Assembly: GCF_021389975.1 (NCBI RefSeq)
Contig: NZ_CP089981.1
Location: forward strand, 6,845,501-6,909,500
Reading direction: 5' to 3'
Length of the DNA: 64,000 nt
Source: Fulvivirga ulvae
GTDB lineage: Bacteria; Bacteroidota; Bacteroidia; Cytophagales; Cyclobacteriaceae
The notes under the pieces were generated by a model that was not told the DNA's origin, ran no database searches, and was given only the letters and a program-made list of their open reading frames with translations. Numbering within the stretch: position 1 is the first letter of the stretch; every line of letters begins with the position of its first letter. Made by a program: the position numbers and the translations under genes. Shown in pieces: positions 17,126 to 26,671 of this stretch.

Positions 17126-17154
17126 TTGTCAATTTTAAATCTTGAATACTTTTA
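17126..17154 (+). promoter_or_regulatory. Candidate promoter placing the start site at the ATG
   Basis: TTG at 17126-17128 and TACTTTTA at 17147-17154, 18 nt apart, resemble the Bacteroidota promoter with one mismatch. The box ends 6 nt before the ATG at 17161, so transcription from it would be leaderless or nearly so. Confidence 0.35.
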
Positions 17155-17160
17155 TTTTCT

Positions 17161-18165
17161 ATGGCTAAACTAGAAACACGCCCCAAGCCGCAAATTACTA
17201 TTAAACCAACCTATCTCTGGATTTCTGCCGGAGTCTCTTTGGCTATACTTTTTATAGTTGTGATGCTGCTAAAATATAAAAATGGCATTGCAGGTGAAGA
17301 GGCAGGCTTTAAAAAATACGGCTTTGATGTAACTGCCCCCGAACTTCGAAAGGTAGATTTTACGGTTTTAAATGGCGACATCAACAGCACTTATGACGAG
17401 GCCAGGCCATATATTTCTGCAGATGGTCAGTCTCTGTTCTTTGCAAGGAGACGGCACCCTGAAAATATTTTTGGAAAAAAAGATGATCAGGACATATGGG
17501 TTGCCAACAAAATGGAAGATGGAAACTGGGGTTCTCCAAAAAACCTCGGTACACATGTAAATACGCGGGGGAGGGACGCCATCTGTAGTATCAGCCCTGA
17601 TGGTAAACAGATGATCCTGATCAACAGTGACCTCTCCGGAGACAAGCCTTTGCAAAAAACCACGCTATTCGAATCCGGATGGAGCACCCCGATTCCTGTT
17701 ACAGTAAAGAACTTCTATTCACTCGGTGGCTATGTGGATTTTTACCTTTCTTATGAAGCAAATGTACTACTTATGGCTGTATCCAGAGATAATACCCACG
17801 GAGGCCAGGATCTGTATGTGAGCTTTCCTGTTGATGAAACCACCTGGTCAGAGCCGGTTAACCTGGGGGCAACTATCAATACGCAAAAGGCTGATTTTGC
17901 GCCATTCCTTTCGACTGATGGCAAGACATTGTATTTTTCCTCATATGGCCATGACGGTTACGGGCTAAGCGATATTTATAAAACTACCAGGCTGGATGAC
18001 AGCTGGCAAAAATGGAGTGAGCCGGTCAACCTGGGGAGTGGTATCAACAGCCCGAGAGAGGAGAGCTACTTTACCATTACCGGTGATGAGCGGCACATCT
18101 ATTTTGAATCTTACGATCCCAGGAACCCTGTTCGTGACTTGTTTCGGGCCAACCTGACAGAGTAA
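17161..18165 (+). CDS. Membrane-anchored PD40/TolB-type beta-propeller protein
   Basis: 334 residues. A single membrane helix lies near residues 20-42 (TYLWISAGVSLAILFIVVMLLKY) after a short basic cytoplasmic tail. The rest is a chain of WD40-like PD40 blades: ARPYISADGQSLFFARR, DAICSISPDGKQMILI, ADFAPFLSTDGKTLYFSS and ESYFTITGDERHIYFES, with repeated 'WSEPVNLGxxINT' linkers. Such propellers in Bacteroidota often bind peptidoglycan, proteins or act in OmpA-like assemblies; no OmpA domain is present here. No operon partners. Confidence 0.8.
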   Translation: MAKLETRPKPQITIKPTYLWISAGVSLAILFIVVMLLKYKNGIAGEEAGFKKYGFDVTAPELRKVDFTVLNGDINSTYDEARPYISADGQSLFFARRRHPENIFGKKDDQDIWVANKMEDGNWGSPKNLGTHVNTRGRDAICSISPDGKQMILINSDLSGDKPLQKTTLFESGWSTPIPVTVKNFYSLGGYVDFYLSYEANVLLMAVSRDNTHGGQDLYVSFPVDETTWSEPVNLGATINTQKADFAPFLSTDGKTLYFSSYGHDGYGLSDIYKTTRLDDSWQKWSEPVNLGSGINSPREESYFTITGDERHIYFESYDPRNPVRDLFRANLTE

Positions 18166-18556
18166 TAGCATGTTGTAAGGATAGTTACGTTTTAATTTAG
18201 TTTTGCAAGGTTGCTCCCCCATAGTTTTTTTAACCTGGGTTCAGATCTTCAGAAACTACTGGAAAAGCTTGCCCTAAATCCCACGGATGGAATTCATCCT
18301 GGGACATAAATCTTTACAACTCAAGGAAAAGGTTATCTGCAGGGGACAAGGATCATTACAGGAAACAAGAAAATTGACCTCGCTCATATTTATGATAAAA
18401 ACCAACTTGAAAATATTACGAAAGATCAAATTTTAGAACTTCTTAATAAAGCCGGTCTGATTGAAGTTTCCTTATCTACTAAAACAAAAAGCCCGATATG
18501 TACCGGGCTCTTCTAAACTTCATATAATGACCCAGGCTATAACGGGTCTGCTTGTA
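18166..18556. other. Intergenic region with possible decayed coding remnant
   Basis: 391 nt between two convergent genes. On the plus strand, from a TAA near 18308, a frame without ATG stays open to a TAA at about 18515; its translation includes IDLAHIYDKNQLENITKDQILELLNKAGLIEVS, which has a credible helical composition. It may be the tail of a lost gene. The right end contains the terminator of the minus-strand lipoprotein gene. Nothing else is seen. Confidence 0.35.
18484..18509 (-). terminator. Terminator of the Ycf48-like lipoprotein gene
   Basis: AGCCCG (18490-18495) and CGGGCT (18504-18509) form a 6-bp stem. Read on the minus strand it is followed by TTTTTGTTTT, and it lies 48 nt after the stop of the minus-strand gene. 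Confidence 0.7.
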
Positions 18557-19681
18557 CTACTCACCAACCTCAATCATCACGACCAATCCCTTATGACCTG
18601 CAAGTATTATCTTGTTATCGGAGATGAATTGCACATCACCCCAGCTATTCAGTCCAAAATCATGGTTTATCCTGCTCCATTTTTCACCGCCATCAAAAGA
18701 CATCATTACAAACTCGGGATCACTTAAATTATTGGATTTATTATAACCGGCCACAATGCCGATATCACCTCTTATAGCTATCTTCCTGAGCCTGTTATCG
18801 TAGCCGGTGTCAACGTTTTCCCATGTTTCTCCTCCATCGGTCGTTTTGAATAGCACTCCTTTTTCAGTTGCGGCATTAAACTGTCCGTTGTCCCCCAAGG
18901 CAAACCCTGAATTTCCAATCATGGATATATCCAGTATCTTCACTCCATCCGCGACATTTATCGAAGTCCAATCGACACCTTTATTGGTACTTTTTAACAC
19001 AACACCTTTATCCCATGCTCCGCCGGAAGCCAATATGGTATTATTATCCAAAAAGGCAATTTCATGAAGGGCGTTATTTTCAAGCGGAGTAGTATTGATT
19101 ATGCTCTCCCAGCTTTCACCGCCATCAGAGGTTGTAAAAAGCTTGCCATTTCCACCGGAAGTTGACCCAACCAGAAATCCGGTCTCAGTATCCAAAAATC
19201 GGATACCGGTAAGATATATACCTGATTCGATATCGATCTTTTCCCACACACCCCCTGCATTTTCACTTTTTAGAATGGCTCCATCCGATGTGGTTGCAAA
19301 CAAAATATTATCGGTTAGCGCGGTAACATCAGTTATATAAAAACCAGTATCTGAATATGCCTCCGTCCAGGTGGTACCACCATCTTCAGACTTCAGTACC
19401 AGGGCTTTTTCTGCACTGACTGAGGCTGCCCCTCCCGCCAGAAACCCATTTTGTTCATCAATAAAATGGATCGAGAAAAAAGAAAGGTCCGTACCTGTAG
19501 TAAGTTTTGTAAAGGTTAGCTCTGCTGCATTATCGTTGTTGTCATCATCGTCATCATTGTTATCCCCATCTCCCTGATCAACCTGACCGTCTGCAGGTTT
19601 CACTCCGTCATCATCTGATGAACAGGCGGTAAAACATAAACATAAAATTAAAGCAAAAAACAGGTGCTTTCTAAGCGTCAT
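18557..19681 (-). CDS. Ycf48-like (BNR repeat) propeller lipoprotein
   Basis: 374 residues. Signal peptide with lipobox FTAC (Cys20) followed by SSDDDG, a surface-export-like acidic start, and then an Asp/Asn-rich linker at residues 37-52. The body is a beta-propeller of Ycf48/sortilin-type repeats: LKSEDGGTTWTEAY, LKSENAGGVWEKI, FTTSDGGESWESI, LKSTNKGVDWTSI, FKTTDGGETWENV and MSFDGGEKWSRI. It lies downstream of the SusC/SusD pair in the same direction and is likely an accessory surface-exposed binding protein for that system, although a terminator at 19931-19950 separates it from susD. Confidence 0.82.
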   Translation of the reverse strand: MTLRKHLFFALILCLCFTACSSDDDGVKPADGQVDQGDGDNNDDDDDNNDNAAELTFTKLTTGTDLSFFSIHFIDEQNGFLAGGAASVSAEKALVLKSEDGGTTWTEAYSDTGFYITDVTALTDNILFATTSDGAILKSENAGGVWEKIDIESGIYLTGIRFLDTETGFLVGSTSGGNGKLFTTSDGGESWESIINTTPLENNALHEIAFLDNNTILASGGAWDKGVVLKSTNKGVDWTSINVADGVKILDISMIGNSGFALGDNGQFNAATEKGVLFKTTDGGETWENVDTGYDNRLRKIAIRGDIGIVAGYNKSNNLSDPEFVMMSFDGGEKWSRINHDFGLNSWGDVQFISDNKIILAGHKGLVVMIEVGE

Positions 19682-19983
19682 AGTAGTGTAAATTTGTCTC
19701 CTTAAATAAATATTAATTTAACTAAGACGCTAAATTATGTAAGTAATTACTGAAATATATTAGTTATTTAATATTTATTTTATACGTTTAAACATCTTAT
19801 AATCCGCCATTAAGAATAGATTGATGATAATTCTGCTTGAAGCCGGGGAATCAGATGGAATAAGTTTTTAAACTGTATAATCTTATCATTATGTCAGTCA
19901 GCCATTGCTGGCCGGCCCTTACACAAAAAAAGACGGGAATAATCCCGCCTTTTCCTTTCTGTTCATTAATCAACTAATTATAC
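19682..19983. other. Intergenic region between susD-like gene and lipoprotein gene
   Basis: 302 nt, AT-rich. It holds the susD terminator (19931-19950) and must hold any separate promoter for the lipoprotein gene. No TAnnTTTG box was found on the minus strand in this stretch. Confidence 0.4.
19925..19950 (-). terminator. Terminator after the SusC-SusD pair
   Basis: On the minus strand AGGCGGGA (19950-19943) and TCCCGTCT (19938-19931) form an 8-bp stem with one G-T wobble and a TTAT loop, followed by a six-T run. It lies 34 nt after the susD stop. Confidence 0.8.
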
Positions 19984-21411
19984 TTACTCCACATCCCACC
20001 AAACTCTGGTATCCAGGTTATCAGCCCCCTGCCTGGCAACTGCGGCTTCATAATTGGCCTGGTTATTTTGTGACTCTGAGGCCGGATAAGCCTGACGCTT
20101 CGGAATCTGGCCTGAGTTATTTGCGGCAGCGGGAGCCGGTAACAACTCGGGGTATCCTAAACGCCTCCACTCAGCCCAGCCTTCATAACCTTGCATATAT
20201 AAAGCCAGCCACTTTTGCTCACCTATTAGCTGAATAGCTTTGGCTTCATCAAAATCAACTTCTGCCTGTTGAATATAGCTGTCGTACTCATCCTGGTCAA
20301 AAACATTCCATTGCTCCATGCTGGCTTTTATCGCTGCATTATAAAAGCTCTCTGCAGTGCCACCGGCATTCCATCCGTATGAAGCACCTTCGGCTAGCCC
20401 GAAAAGCACCTGGGCATACGTAAGCAGTGGCACACTTGAATCTTTGGCTTTAACATATACTGAGTGAGGCAGGGACACCTCATCGAAGCCGTAACCACCG
20501 GCCTCAGCATTTCCAAGGCCGTAAGGCATACCTGCATAGACATCTCCGGCGCTGGCCGCAATGGGATCGGCATATGCGGTAACTCGCGGGTCGCCAAGGG
20601 CTAATAGTTTGTCCACTATCGTTTTACTGACAGCATTATCAGTACGTGTCAGAAAGTCATTATACCTGGGGTTATCAAAAACACCATTGCCCAGGTAGTG
20701 ATATATGGCATTATCATCATTAGTGGCCAACACTCCGTCAGCAACTGCAGATTCAAACTCTGCTTTTGCAGCAGCAGGATCAACATCAGATATCCTTAGT
20801 GCCATTTTTAATCGCAGGGAGTTTGCAAACTTTTTCCACATATCCAGGTCACCGTTATACAGAATGTCTCCTTTAGGTGCCGCTCCTGCATCAAATTCCT
20901 CCACGGCGTTGTCAAGCTCATCGAATAAAGCAGCATAAATGGCCGACTGCTTATCATAAGACGGAGTAAGGTTTTCAAGTGCCATAAGCGCTTCTGTATA
21001 GGGTATATCTCCCCACCGATCGGTAGCATGGAGAAAAAAGTAGGCCTTGAGTATCCTCGCCACAGCTATCTGGTTAGCGTTAGATCCACTCTCCGATGCC
21101 ATTTCCATGGTTTCCGGGTCACTATTCATGTCAATCACTTTTTGCAAATCATTGAGCGGCCCGCTATAGATGGCAGTAAAATCAAATTGCGTTGTACTAT
21201 ACCGTGAGTCTTCGGTATAACGGGTAGCTGACCAGTACTGCGAATAGTATAATCCGGTTACGCCACTTTCATAAGCAGGCATAAAATGAATAGCATTGGT
21301 CAGGAAGCCTGATACAGGCACGCTTGTTGGGTTATTCGGGTCAACATTTGTATTCCCAAAGTCACCACATGCGGTTAGTATCAGAATAAGGGGTATTATA
21401 TATTTCTTCAT
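19984..21411 (-). CDS. SusD/RagB-family outer-membrane lipoprotein
   Basis: 475 residues. Lipobox LTAC with Cys15 (MKKYIIPLILILTACGD). The early segment TNVDPNNPTSVPVSGFLTNAIHFM and the later ARILKAYFFLHATDRWGDIPYTEAL match SusD-like proteins of the SusD_2 subgroup, which bind ligands at the mouth of a SusC channel. C-terminal blocks EQKWLALYMQGYEGWAEWRRLGYPEL and RQAYPASESQNNQANYEAAV are also typical. It follows susC by 42 nt on the same strand. The ligand is unknown; no glycosidase is nearby, so a peptide or other oligomer is possible. Confidence 0.92.
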   Translation of the reverse strand: MKKYIIPLILILTACGDFGNTNVDPNNPTSVPVSGFLTNAIHFMPAYESGVTGLYYSQYWSATRYTEDSRYSTTQFDFTAIYSGPLNDLQKVIDMNSDPETMEMASESGSNANQIAVARILKAYFFLHATDRWGDIPYTEALMALENLTPSYDKQSAIYAALFDELDNAVEEFDAGAAPKGDILYNGDLDMWKKFANSLRLKMALRISDVDPAAAKAEFESAVADGVLATNDDNAIYHYLGNGVFDNPRYNDFLTRTDNAVSKTIVDKLLALGDPRVTAYADPIAASAGDVYAGMPYGLGNAEAGGYGFDEVSLPHSVYVKAKDSSVPLLTYAQVLFGLAEGASYGWNAGGTAESFYNAAIKASMEQWNVFDQDEYDSYIQQAEVDFDEAKAIQLIGEQKWLALYMQGYEGWAEWRRLGYPELLPAPAAANNSGQIPKRQAYPASESQNNQANYEAAVARQGADNLDTRVWWDVE

Positions 21412-21453
21412 TTCTGTAATTTTTAATTTTTAATGAATCTACAGGCTGTTTTC

Positions 21454-24400
21454 TTATAGGCTTAATCTCAGATTAAAACCGTAGGTTCTGAAGCCCGGCA
21501 AACCTCCACCCTCATGAAAAGATACTCCGGATGCATCAGGAGTAATCTCCGACGGGTCTATTCCATCAATATTGGAATGGATCAACCAGGCATTTCTGAC
21601 TGTTAGTGCCATATTTATCCTGGTGAAAGGTAATCCTTCCAACACTTTTGCAGGCAGACTGTAACCGAGCCTAACTTCTCGAAGCTTGATATAGCTTGCG
21701 TCATAGATCCAATTTCCAGTAGCACCTACCATATTCCATGTATGCTGTGCCCCGGAGGCATAACCACTTACCGGGGTACCATCTTCAAGCACTCCGGAAA
21801 CCTCAAACCCACCACCTTCACTGATGCGATCGCGTACTGAAACACCATTGTTGTTCATCACGGCAGTTTCTGCCAGCTGACCTGCTCCGAAGCCATACAT
21901 TTTTGTAACAGAGTGGAAATTGCCCCCTTTTTGAAAATCAAAATTCAGGGAAAGATCAAAGCCTTTGTAAGAAAAAGTATTAACTGCACCACCAGTAAAG
22001 TCCGGAAGCACATTACCGATGACCTGGTTGTCTTCTGTCAAATACTCCAGGTTATCTTCATCACCAGAGTGATACCAGCTGCCTGCCGGCCGCACTACGC
22101 GCTGTCCGTCGAACATTTTAAAACTGGTGCCTTTAATTACGCCCCACTCCTCGCCTTTTTCCAAAACCACACTGGCACCACGCCGCTCAAGAATAGCGTA
22201 GGCTGTAATGTCTCCATAGATATCTTCTACAACCGATCTGTTTCTTGCAAGGTTGAAAGCAATATCCCATGTAAAGTCCTTGGACTGTATGGGTGTGCCA
22301 TAAAGTGCAAGTTCTATACCTTTACTCACGATTTTACCACCGTTAGTTGTAAGCCTCTCATAGCCCGATGTACCGGAAACATTGATCCGTACAATATCAT
22401 CTTCATTAATCTGGTTATAATAATTGACATCCAGACCCAACCTGTTGTTGAAGAATTTAAGTTCGGCACCCACTTCAATAGCTTCTGTAAGCGAAGGCTT
22501 TATTGCAGGATCTACAAAATCGTTTCTTACAACGAACGAAGTAGATGAACCATAGGCTCCGCCCGGCAAAAAGGTTTGGTTAATCTCATAGGCATTCAGA
22601 TCATTACCAACCTGCGCGAAACTACTTCGGACTTTACCAAAGGACAGGAATTTTGAGTCGATCAACTCAGAGAATACAAAGCTAACACCCGCTGAAGGGT
22701 AGAAATAGGAATTATCATCTTCAGGCAGGGCAGAAGACCAGTCATTTCTTGCTGTCAGATCAAGGTACAACAGGTCATTGTAACCCAAACTGGCTGATGC
22801 ATATAAGCTACGGATCTCTTTGGTTATCTCCCAGTTGTCTACAAACGGCCGGTCAATGGAGGCTTCAAGGTTATACCAGTTAGGGGCCGATAAACCTCCT
22901 ACCGTATTACCCACTATACCAAGGCTTCTTTGTTTCAGGATATTACCCCCTGCAAAACCGGAAACGGAGATTTTATCAAATGACTTGTTGAAGTTCAGCA
23001 GCAATTCATAGTTGTTTTCTATACCTTTTCTTGAGCTCTCATAGTAGAAGTCCTGGGCTTTAGCTTCGGTTGGTATCCTGTTGTTGATCCGCTGATCATA
23101 AAAATCTGTTTTGGCTACACCTTTGATAGAAAATACATCGTTAAGCTTGTAGTTCAGCGTTGCCCCGCCTATTACCCTGTCACGTTCATCATAAGGAGAA
23201 GCATTTTCAAGCATAAAGTAGATGTTATCCCAGAAGTTTGGCGCCAGGTTACTGGTACTGGTGATATTCCATGTTTTAATACTACCATCAGGAGCTTTGT
23301 AGTTCCTCAGGCGATCATAATCAAGTTGTCGCTGAGTCCACATGTTAAGGTTGGGACCCACATTGATCAGTGTCCAACCGCTGAAACTACCAGTGTATCC
23401 AAAACCTGGCCTGCCCTGATAACTATTATTGGCATAGCTTACAGTAGCCTCAACGCTTAACCTATCCGTCAATTGTGAATTTAAATTTAGCGAAGCATTG
23501 TTTTTCTTTCCTTCACTGAAGGGCACTGTACCATTGATATCGGTAAAACCATATGACAACCTGAAATTGGCCTTATCATTACCACCGGTGATGGCAATGT
23601 TGTGTGATTGTGTAACACCGGTTTCAAAGAAGTTCTTTACATTATCCGGGTTCGGTACCAGCGGCCTTGTCTTCCCATATTCTGGTGTACCGGGGTACCA
23701 GCTATCCCAGTGACGCACCAGCCTCCCATCCATTTCGGGCCCCCAGCTCTCATCTGCATTATAATCAATTACATCCTGACCATCTACTTGCGACAGCTCT
23801 TGCGAATACCCCCCTGCATACTTATTTTGATACTCGGGAAGTATAGCCACTTTATCAAAAGCCACCTGACCATTGTATTCTATACCTACACCTTTTCTGC
23901 CAGTACCTTTTTTTGTGGTAATGAGTATAACTCCATTCTTACCGCGGATACCATAAAGAGCGGATGCAGCCGGGCCCTTAAGTACTGATATAGATTCAAT
24001 ATCATTAGGGTTTATATCCTGTGCCAGATTCCCATAGTCCCGCCCATTGTAGGTATTGGAAAAATTAGCATTGGAAATAGGAATACCATCGACAACATAC
24101 AACGGCTGGGAATTACCTGAAATACTGTTTGCTCCACGGATACGGACATTAACGGTACCCCCAAGGCTAGCCGCAGAGGGGTTGGTTATCTGTACACCTG
24201 CTACTTTTCCGGATAGGGCTCCCATAAAGTTTTGCTCCCCGGTTTTGGTCACATTATCCCCATCAACTTCCTGAACCGCATAAGCAAGAGATGCTTTTTC
24301 CCGCTCAACACCGAGGGCCGTCACTACCACTTCTGACAATTCGGTGATATCGCTGGTAAGTTCTATGTCTACTACCGACCGGCCCGCCACGCTGACCTCC

Positions 24401-24639
24401 CGGGTTTCATAGCCAATAAAGGAAAATAACAAAGTGGCATCAGAGGGAACTTCTATGGAGTAGTTCCCCCCTGCATCTGTTATAGTACCGCTTGTGGTAC
24501 CTTTTATTAATACGGAAACTCCTGGTAACGACGATGCATCGCTATCAGATGTAACCTTGCCTTTTACAACTATATTCTGAGAAAAGGCCATATTACCTGA
24601 CACAAATATTAGAGTCAGAATCAGTAATATTCTCTTCAT
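21454..24639 (-). CDS. SusC/RagA-family TonB-dependent outer-membrane transporter
   Basis: About 1061 residues from the ATG at 24637-24639, selected because it opens the signal peptide MKRILLILTLIFVSGNMAFSQ; the frame extends 20 codons further upstream without a signal. Domains in order: carboxypeptidase-regulatory-like domain (about 20-100, KGKVTSDSDASSLPGVSVLIKGTTSGTITDAGGNYSI), plug domain (LSEVVVTALGVEREKASLAYAVQEV, IRGANSISGNSQPLYVVDGIPI, IESISVLKGPAASALYG) and a C-terminal beta-barrel ending in FNLRLSL. It imports ligand captured by SusD, energised by TonB. First gene of the susC-susD unit, with an AraC regulator just upstream. Confidence 0.95.
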   Translation of the reverse strand: MKRILLILTLIFVSGNMAFSQNIVVKGKVTSDSDASSLPGVSVLIKGTTSGTITDAGGNYSIEVPSDATLLFSFIGYETREVSVAGRSVVDIELTSDITELSEVVVTALGVEREKASLAYAVQEVDGDNVTKTGEQNFMGALSGKVAGVQITNPSAASLGGTVNVRIRGANSISGNSQPLYVVDGIPISNANFSNTYNGRDYGNLAQDINPNDIESISVLKGPAASALYGIRGKNGVILITTKKGTGRKGVGIEYNGQVAFDKVAILPEYQNKYAGGYSQELSQVDGQDVIDYNADESWGPEMDGRLVRHWDSWYPGTPEYGKTRPLVPNPDNVKNFFETGVTQSHNIAITGGNDKANFRLSYGFTDINGTVPFSEGKKNNASLNLNSQLTDRLSVEATVSYANNSYQGRPGFGYTGSFSGWTLINVGPNLNMWTQRQLDYDRLRNYKAPDGSIKTWNITSTSNLAPNFWDNIYFMLENASPYDERDRVIGGATLNYKLNDVFSIKGVAKTDFYDQRINNRIPTEAKAQDFYYESSRKGIENNYELLLNFNKSFDKISVSGFAGGNILKQRSLGIVGNTVGGLSAPNWYNLEASIDRPFVDNWEITKEIRSLYASASLGYNDLLYLDLTARNDWSSALPEDDNSYFYPSAGVSFVFSELIDSKFLSFGKVRSSFAQVGNDLNAYEINQTFLPGGAYGSSTSFVVRNDFVDPAIKPSLTEAIEVGAELKFFNNRLGLDVNYYNQINEDDIVRINVSGTSGYERLTTNGGKIVSKGIELALYGTPIQSKDFTWDIAFNLARNRSVVEDIYGDITAYAILERRGASVVLEKGEEWGVIKGTSFKMFDGQRVVRPAGSWYHSGDEDNLEYLTEDNQVIGNVLPDFTGGAVNTFSYKGFDLSLNFDFQKGGNFHSVTKMYGFGAGQLAETAVMNNNGVSVRDRISEGGGFEVSGVLEDGTPVSGYASGAQHTWNMVGATGNWIYDASYIKLREVRLGYSLPAKVLEGLPFTRINMALTVRNAWLIHSNIDGIDPSEITPDASGVSFHEGGGLPGFRTYGFNLRLSL

Positions 24640-24910
24640 AACAAAGATTGGGTTTAAAATTAAACATTGAATAAGCGGGGACACCCAACCTACAGGCATA
24701 GGTATCCCCCTCTGGCACCCTGGCGCGCCTCGATTTTGAATGACAGGCCTAAAAAACAGACCTTAAAGTAGAAACTAATTAACTGGCTTTAATCGCTAGG
24801 GTGGTGCGAGAACTGATGTTGTTTTAAATATCATAACATTAATCGGTTGTGGTTAAACTTGGAATTACAATTTACAACCAAATATTACATGATATTGATA
24901 CAGCATTAAC
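24640..24910 (-). promoter_or_regulatory. Long leader of susC with GC-rich hairpin
   Basis: If transcription begins at the promoter at 24916-24944, the susC mRNA carries a leader of about 270 nt. Near its middle, in an otherwise AT-rich stretch, minus-strand ACCTA and TAGGT (around 24690-24705) form a small stem enclosed by GGGGA and TCCCC. This could be a regulatory hairpin or an sRNA target, as known for some SusC transcripts. This is an inference from position and composition. Confidence 0.4.
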
Positions 24911-24915
24911 CTATT

Positions 24916-24944
24916 CAAATATAGTATTAACTATATGTTATCAA
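24916..24944 (-). promoter_or_regulatory. Promoter of the susC-susD unit
   Basis: On the minus strand the -33 TTG is at 24944-24942 and a perfect -7 box TATATTTG is at 24923-24916, 18 nt apart, matching the Bacteroidota consensus exactly. Confidence 0.7.
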
Positions 24945-25012
24945 TTAAATAATAAATACGCATATACCATCCCGCAGCTTGGGGGATGTCCGGCACCAAA
25001 AAACCTGATTTT

Positions 25013-25876
25013 CTACAAATTGTGGTTGATTCTTCTGAAAACTGTAGGTGTGAATCCTGTTATTTTCTTGAATTTCCTGTTGAAGTTAGAAAGGTTGTTA
25101 AAGCCTGACAGGTGGCAAACGCCGGTTATACTGAGATCTTCTTTTTGCAATAATTTGCACGCATAACTTACACGCATTTCCGTAAGAAATTCGATATATG
25201 TTTTCCTTGTTCTTTTTTTGAAATAACGGCAAAAAGAAGGAACCGTCATGTTGGACACGTCAGCCACCTCTTCAAGGGTAATTTCACGATGAAATTCATT
25301 CATAGTGAACTGATAAATATCGTTGAGACGTTTGGCTTGTGATTCGGTATAATCATGTGTGATGTCGGAAGTTAGCGTAATACTATCCTCGGCATTAGCC
25401 AATATCTCCAATATAGAGAGCATTTCTATAACCTTGCTCAGGTTATTTAAGGTCTGCAGTTTGGTGATTTTCGGTATAAGTACCTCGGCTGTTTTAGGAT
25501 GTAGCCTGAGGGACTGCCTTTTACTCAGAAATTGCCCTACAATCTGAGTTTCAGGAAGTTTAAAAAATTTCTCTCCGAAAAGTGTCTCTTCAAAAAATAT
25601 GGAGATTCCAAAAGCTCTCAGGCCTTCAGCCTCCGCATAGTATTTTTTATCATTCTTAAACACATGGGGAACATTACTATTAATCAGGAATACGTCGCCA
25701 GCCTTAAAGTTTCCCACATAATCACCTATCAAAACGGTACCGTCGCTCTCCAGAATTGTAGTAAGCTGGAGTTCAGGATGTTTATGCAGTATATCATAGA
25801 AATACGGCTGATCATCTACCTGTATAAGGAATGATGAATTTATGGTTTTCGACACTTTAAACGGTAGTACTTTCAC
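25013..25876 (-). CDS. AraC-family transcriptional regulator
   Basis: About 287 residues from a GTG at 25874-25876. The frame is open 41 codons upstream to an ATG at 25999, but that part is non-conserved in character, whereas VKVLPFKVSKTINSSFLIQVDDQPYFYDILHKHPELQLT is the typical start of Bacteroidota cupin-AraC proteins. A cupin sensor occupies roughly residues 1-150 (HKHPE; FKAGDVFLINSNVPH), and the C-terminus has two helix-turn-helix units (ITLEEVADVSNMTVPSFCRYFKKRT and SITGVCHLSGFNNLSNFNRKFKKITGFTP). It lies upstream of and co-directional with susC-susD and probably controls it in response to a small ligand. Confidence 0.88.
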   Translation of the reverse strand: MKVLPFKVSKTINSSFLIQVDDQPYFYDILHKHPELQLTTILESDGTVLIGDYVGNFKAGDVFLINSNVPHVFKNDKKYYAEAEGLRAFGISIFFEETLFGEKFFKLPETQIVGQFLSKRQSLRLHPKTAEVLIPKITKLQTLNNLSKVIEMLSILEILANAEDSITLTSDITHDYTESQAKRLNDIYQFTMNEFHREITLEEVADVSNMTVPSFCRYFKKRTRKTYIEFLTEMRVSYACKLLQKEDLSITGVCHLSGFNNLSNFNRKFKKITGFTPTVFRRINHNL

Positions 25877-26671
25877 CTCATCTCTGCATTTTCCGATAGT
25901 AATAATATTATATATTCTACGTTTTGACAAGATACATGAAAATAATAGACAATATTGTATTACTATAGGGTAATTTTTTTCAAACGCTTTACACTTCAAT
26001 CAGCCTCACCGATCTGATATGCTCAAACTTTATTCTCAACAACTCTCAGGTAAAATATGTAGCACATATTCAATTGCTCAATACAGAATTACTTAAGCTC
26101 TTACTACTATTACTATTTAATCAAGATTCAATACTATTTTATCACATTTCAACATCAACACTCCTATATTAGCCTTAACAGTACATGCATATGTTATGCA
26201 TATATTTCTTATGATATGGTATCACATTTCTGATTTCAGAATAAGCCTTGAATTTATAATTCATTGATTTTCAAATCGATTTTCCATCCAATTTTGCAAT
26301 GTCAGAGAAAACTGCTGAGAGTTAAAGCCAAATCCCCGCTTATATTTATAATGGAATCCAATCTCTCAGAGACGAAAAATAACAATTTGATAATTACATA
26401 TACACATAGGTTAAAAAAGTATCAACACCACCTAAAAAATACCCATACCTTGAAATTATAATTTGGTAAATACAACCTGAACCTAAATAACCGATGAATA
26501 TCACTGTTTTCACACCCCCTTAGTGTCTTCGGACCCAAGTCGTAAAGGACAAGCTTTGATCAGTAAAACATCTATGGTAACTGCACAAAAATGTGCTGTA
26601 TAGGGAATTTTTTGCTTCAAAATTTATCCCATAAACTTCAAATTTTTCTTACAACCTGAAAACCCAAAAAC
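25877..26671. other. AT-rich divergent intergenic region
   Basis: About 795 nt between the AraC gene and the secreted M43 peptidase gene. It is strongly AT-rich. An 11-bp direct repeat TATCACATTTC occurs at 26140-26150 and 26220-26230, and a repeated ATGCATAT lies near 26188-26205. No convincing TAnnTTTG promoter box for the peptidase was found, and the short open frame at 26264-26461 has no coding character. Confidence 0.4.

Noticed and set aside
26264..26461. 65-codon frame in the AT-rich region before the M43 gene
   Set aside because: No coding character, no promoter or terminator; consistent with chance in AT-rich DNA.
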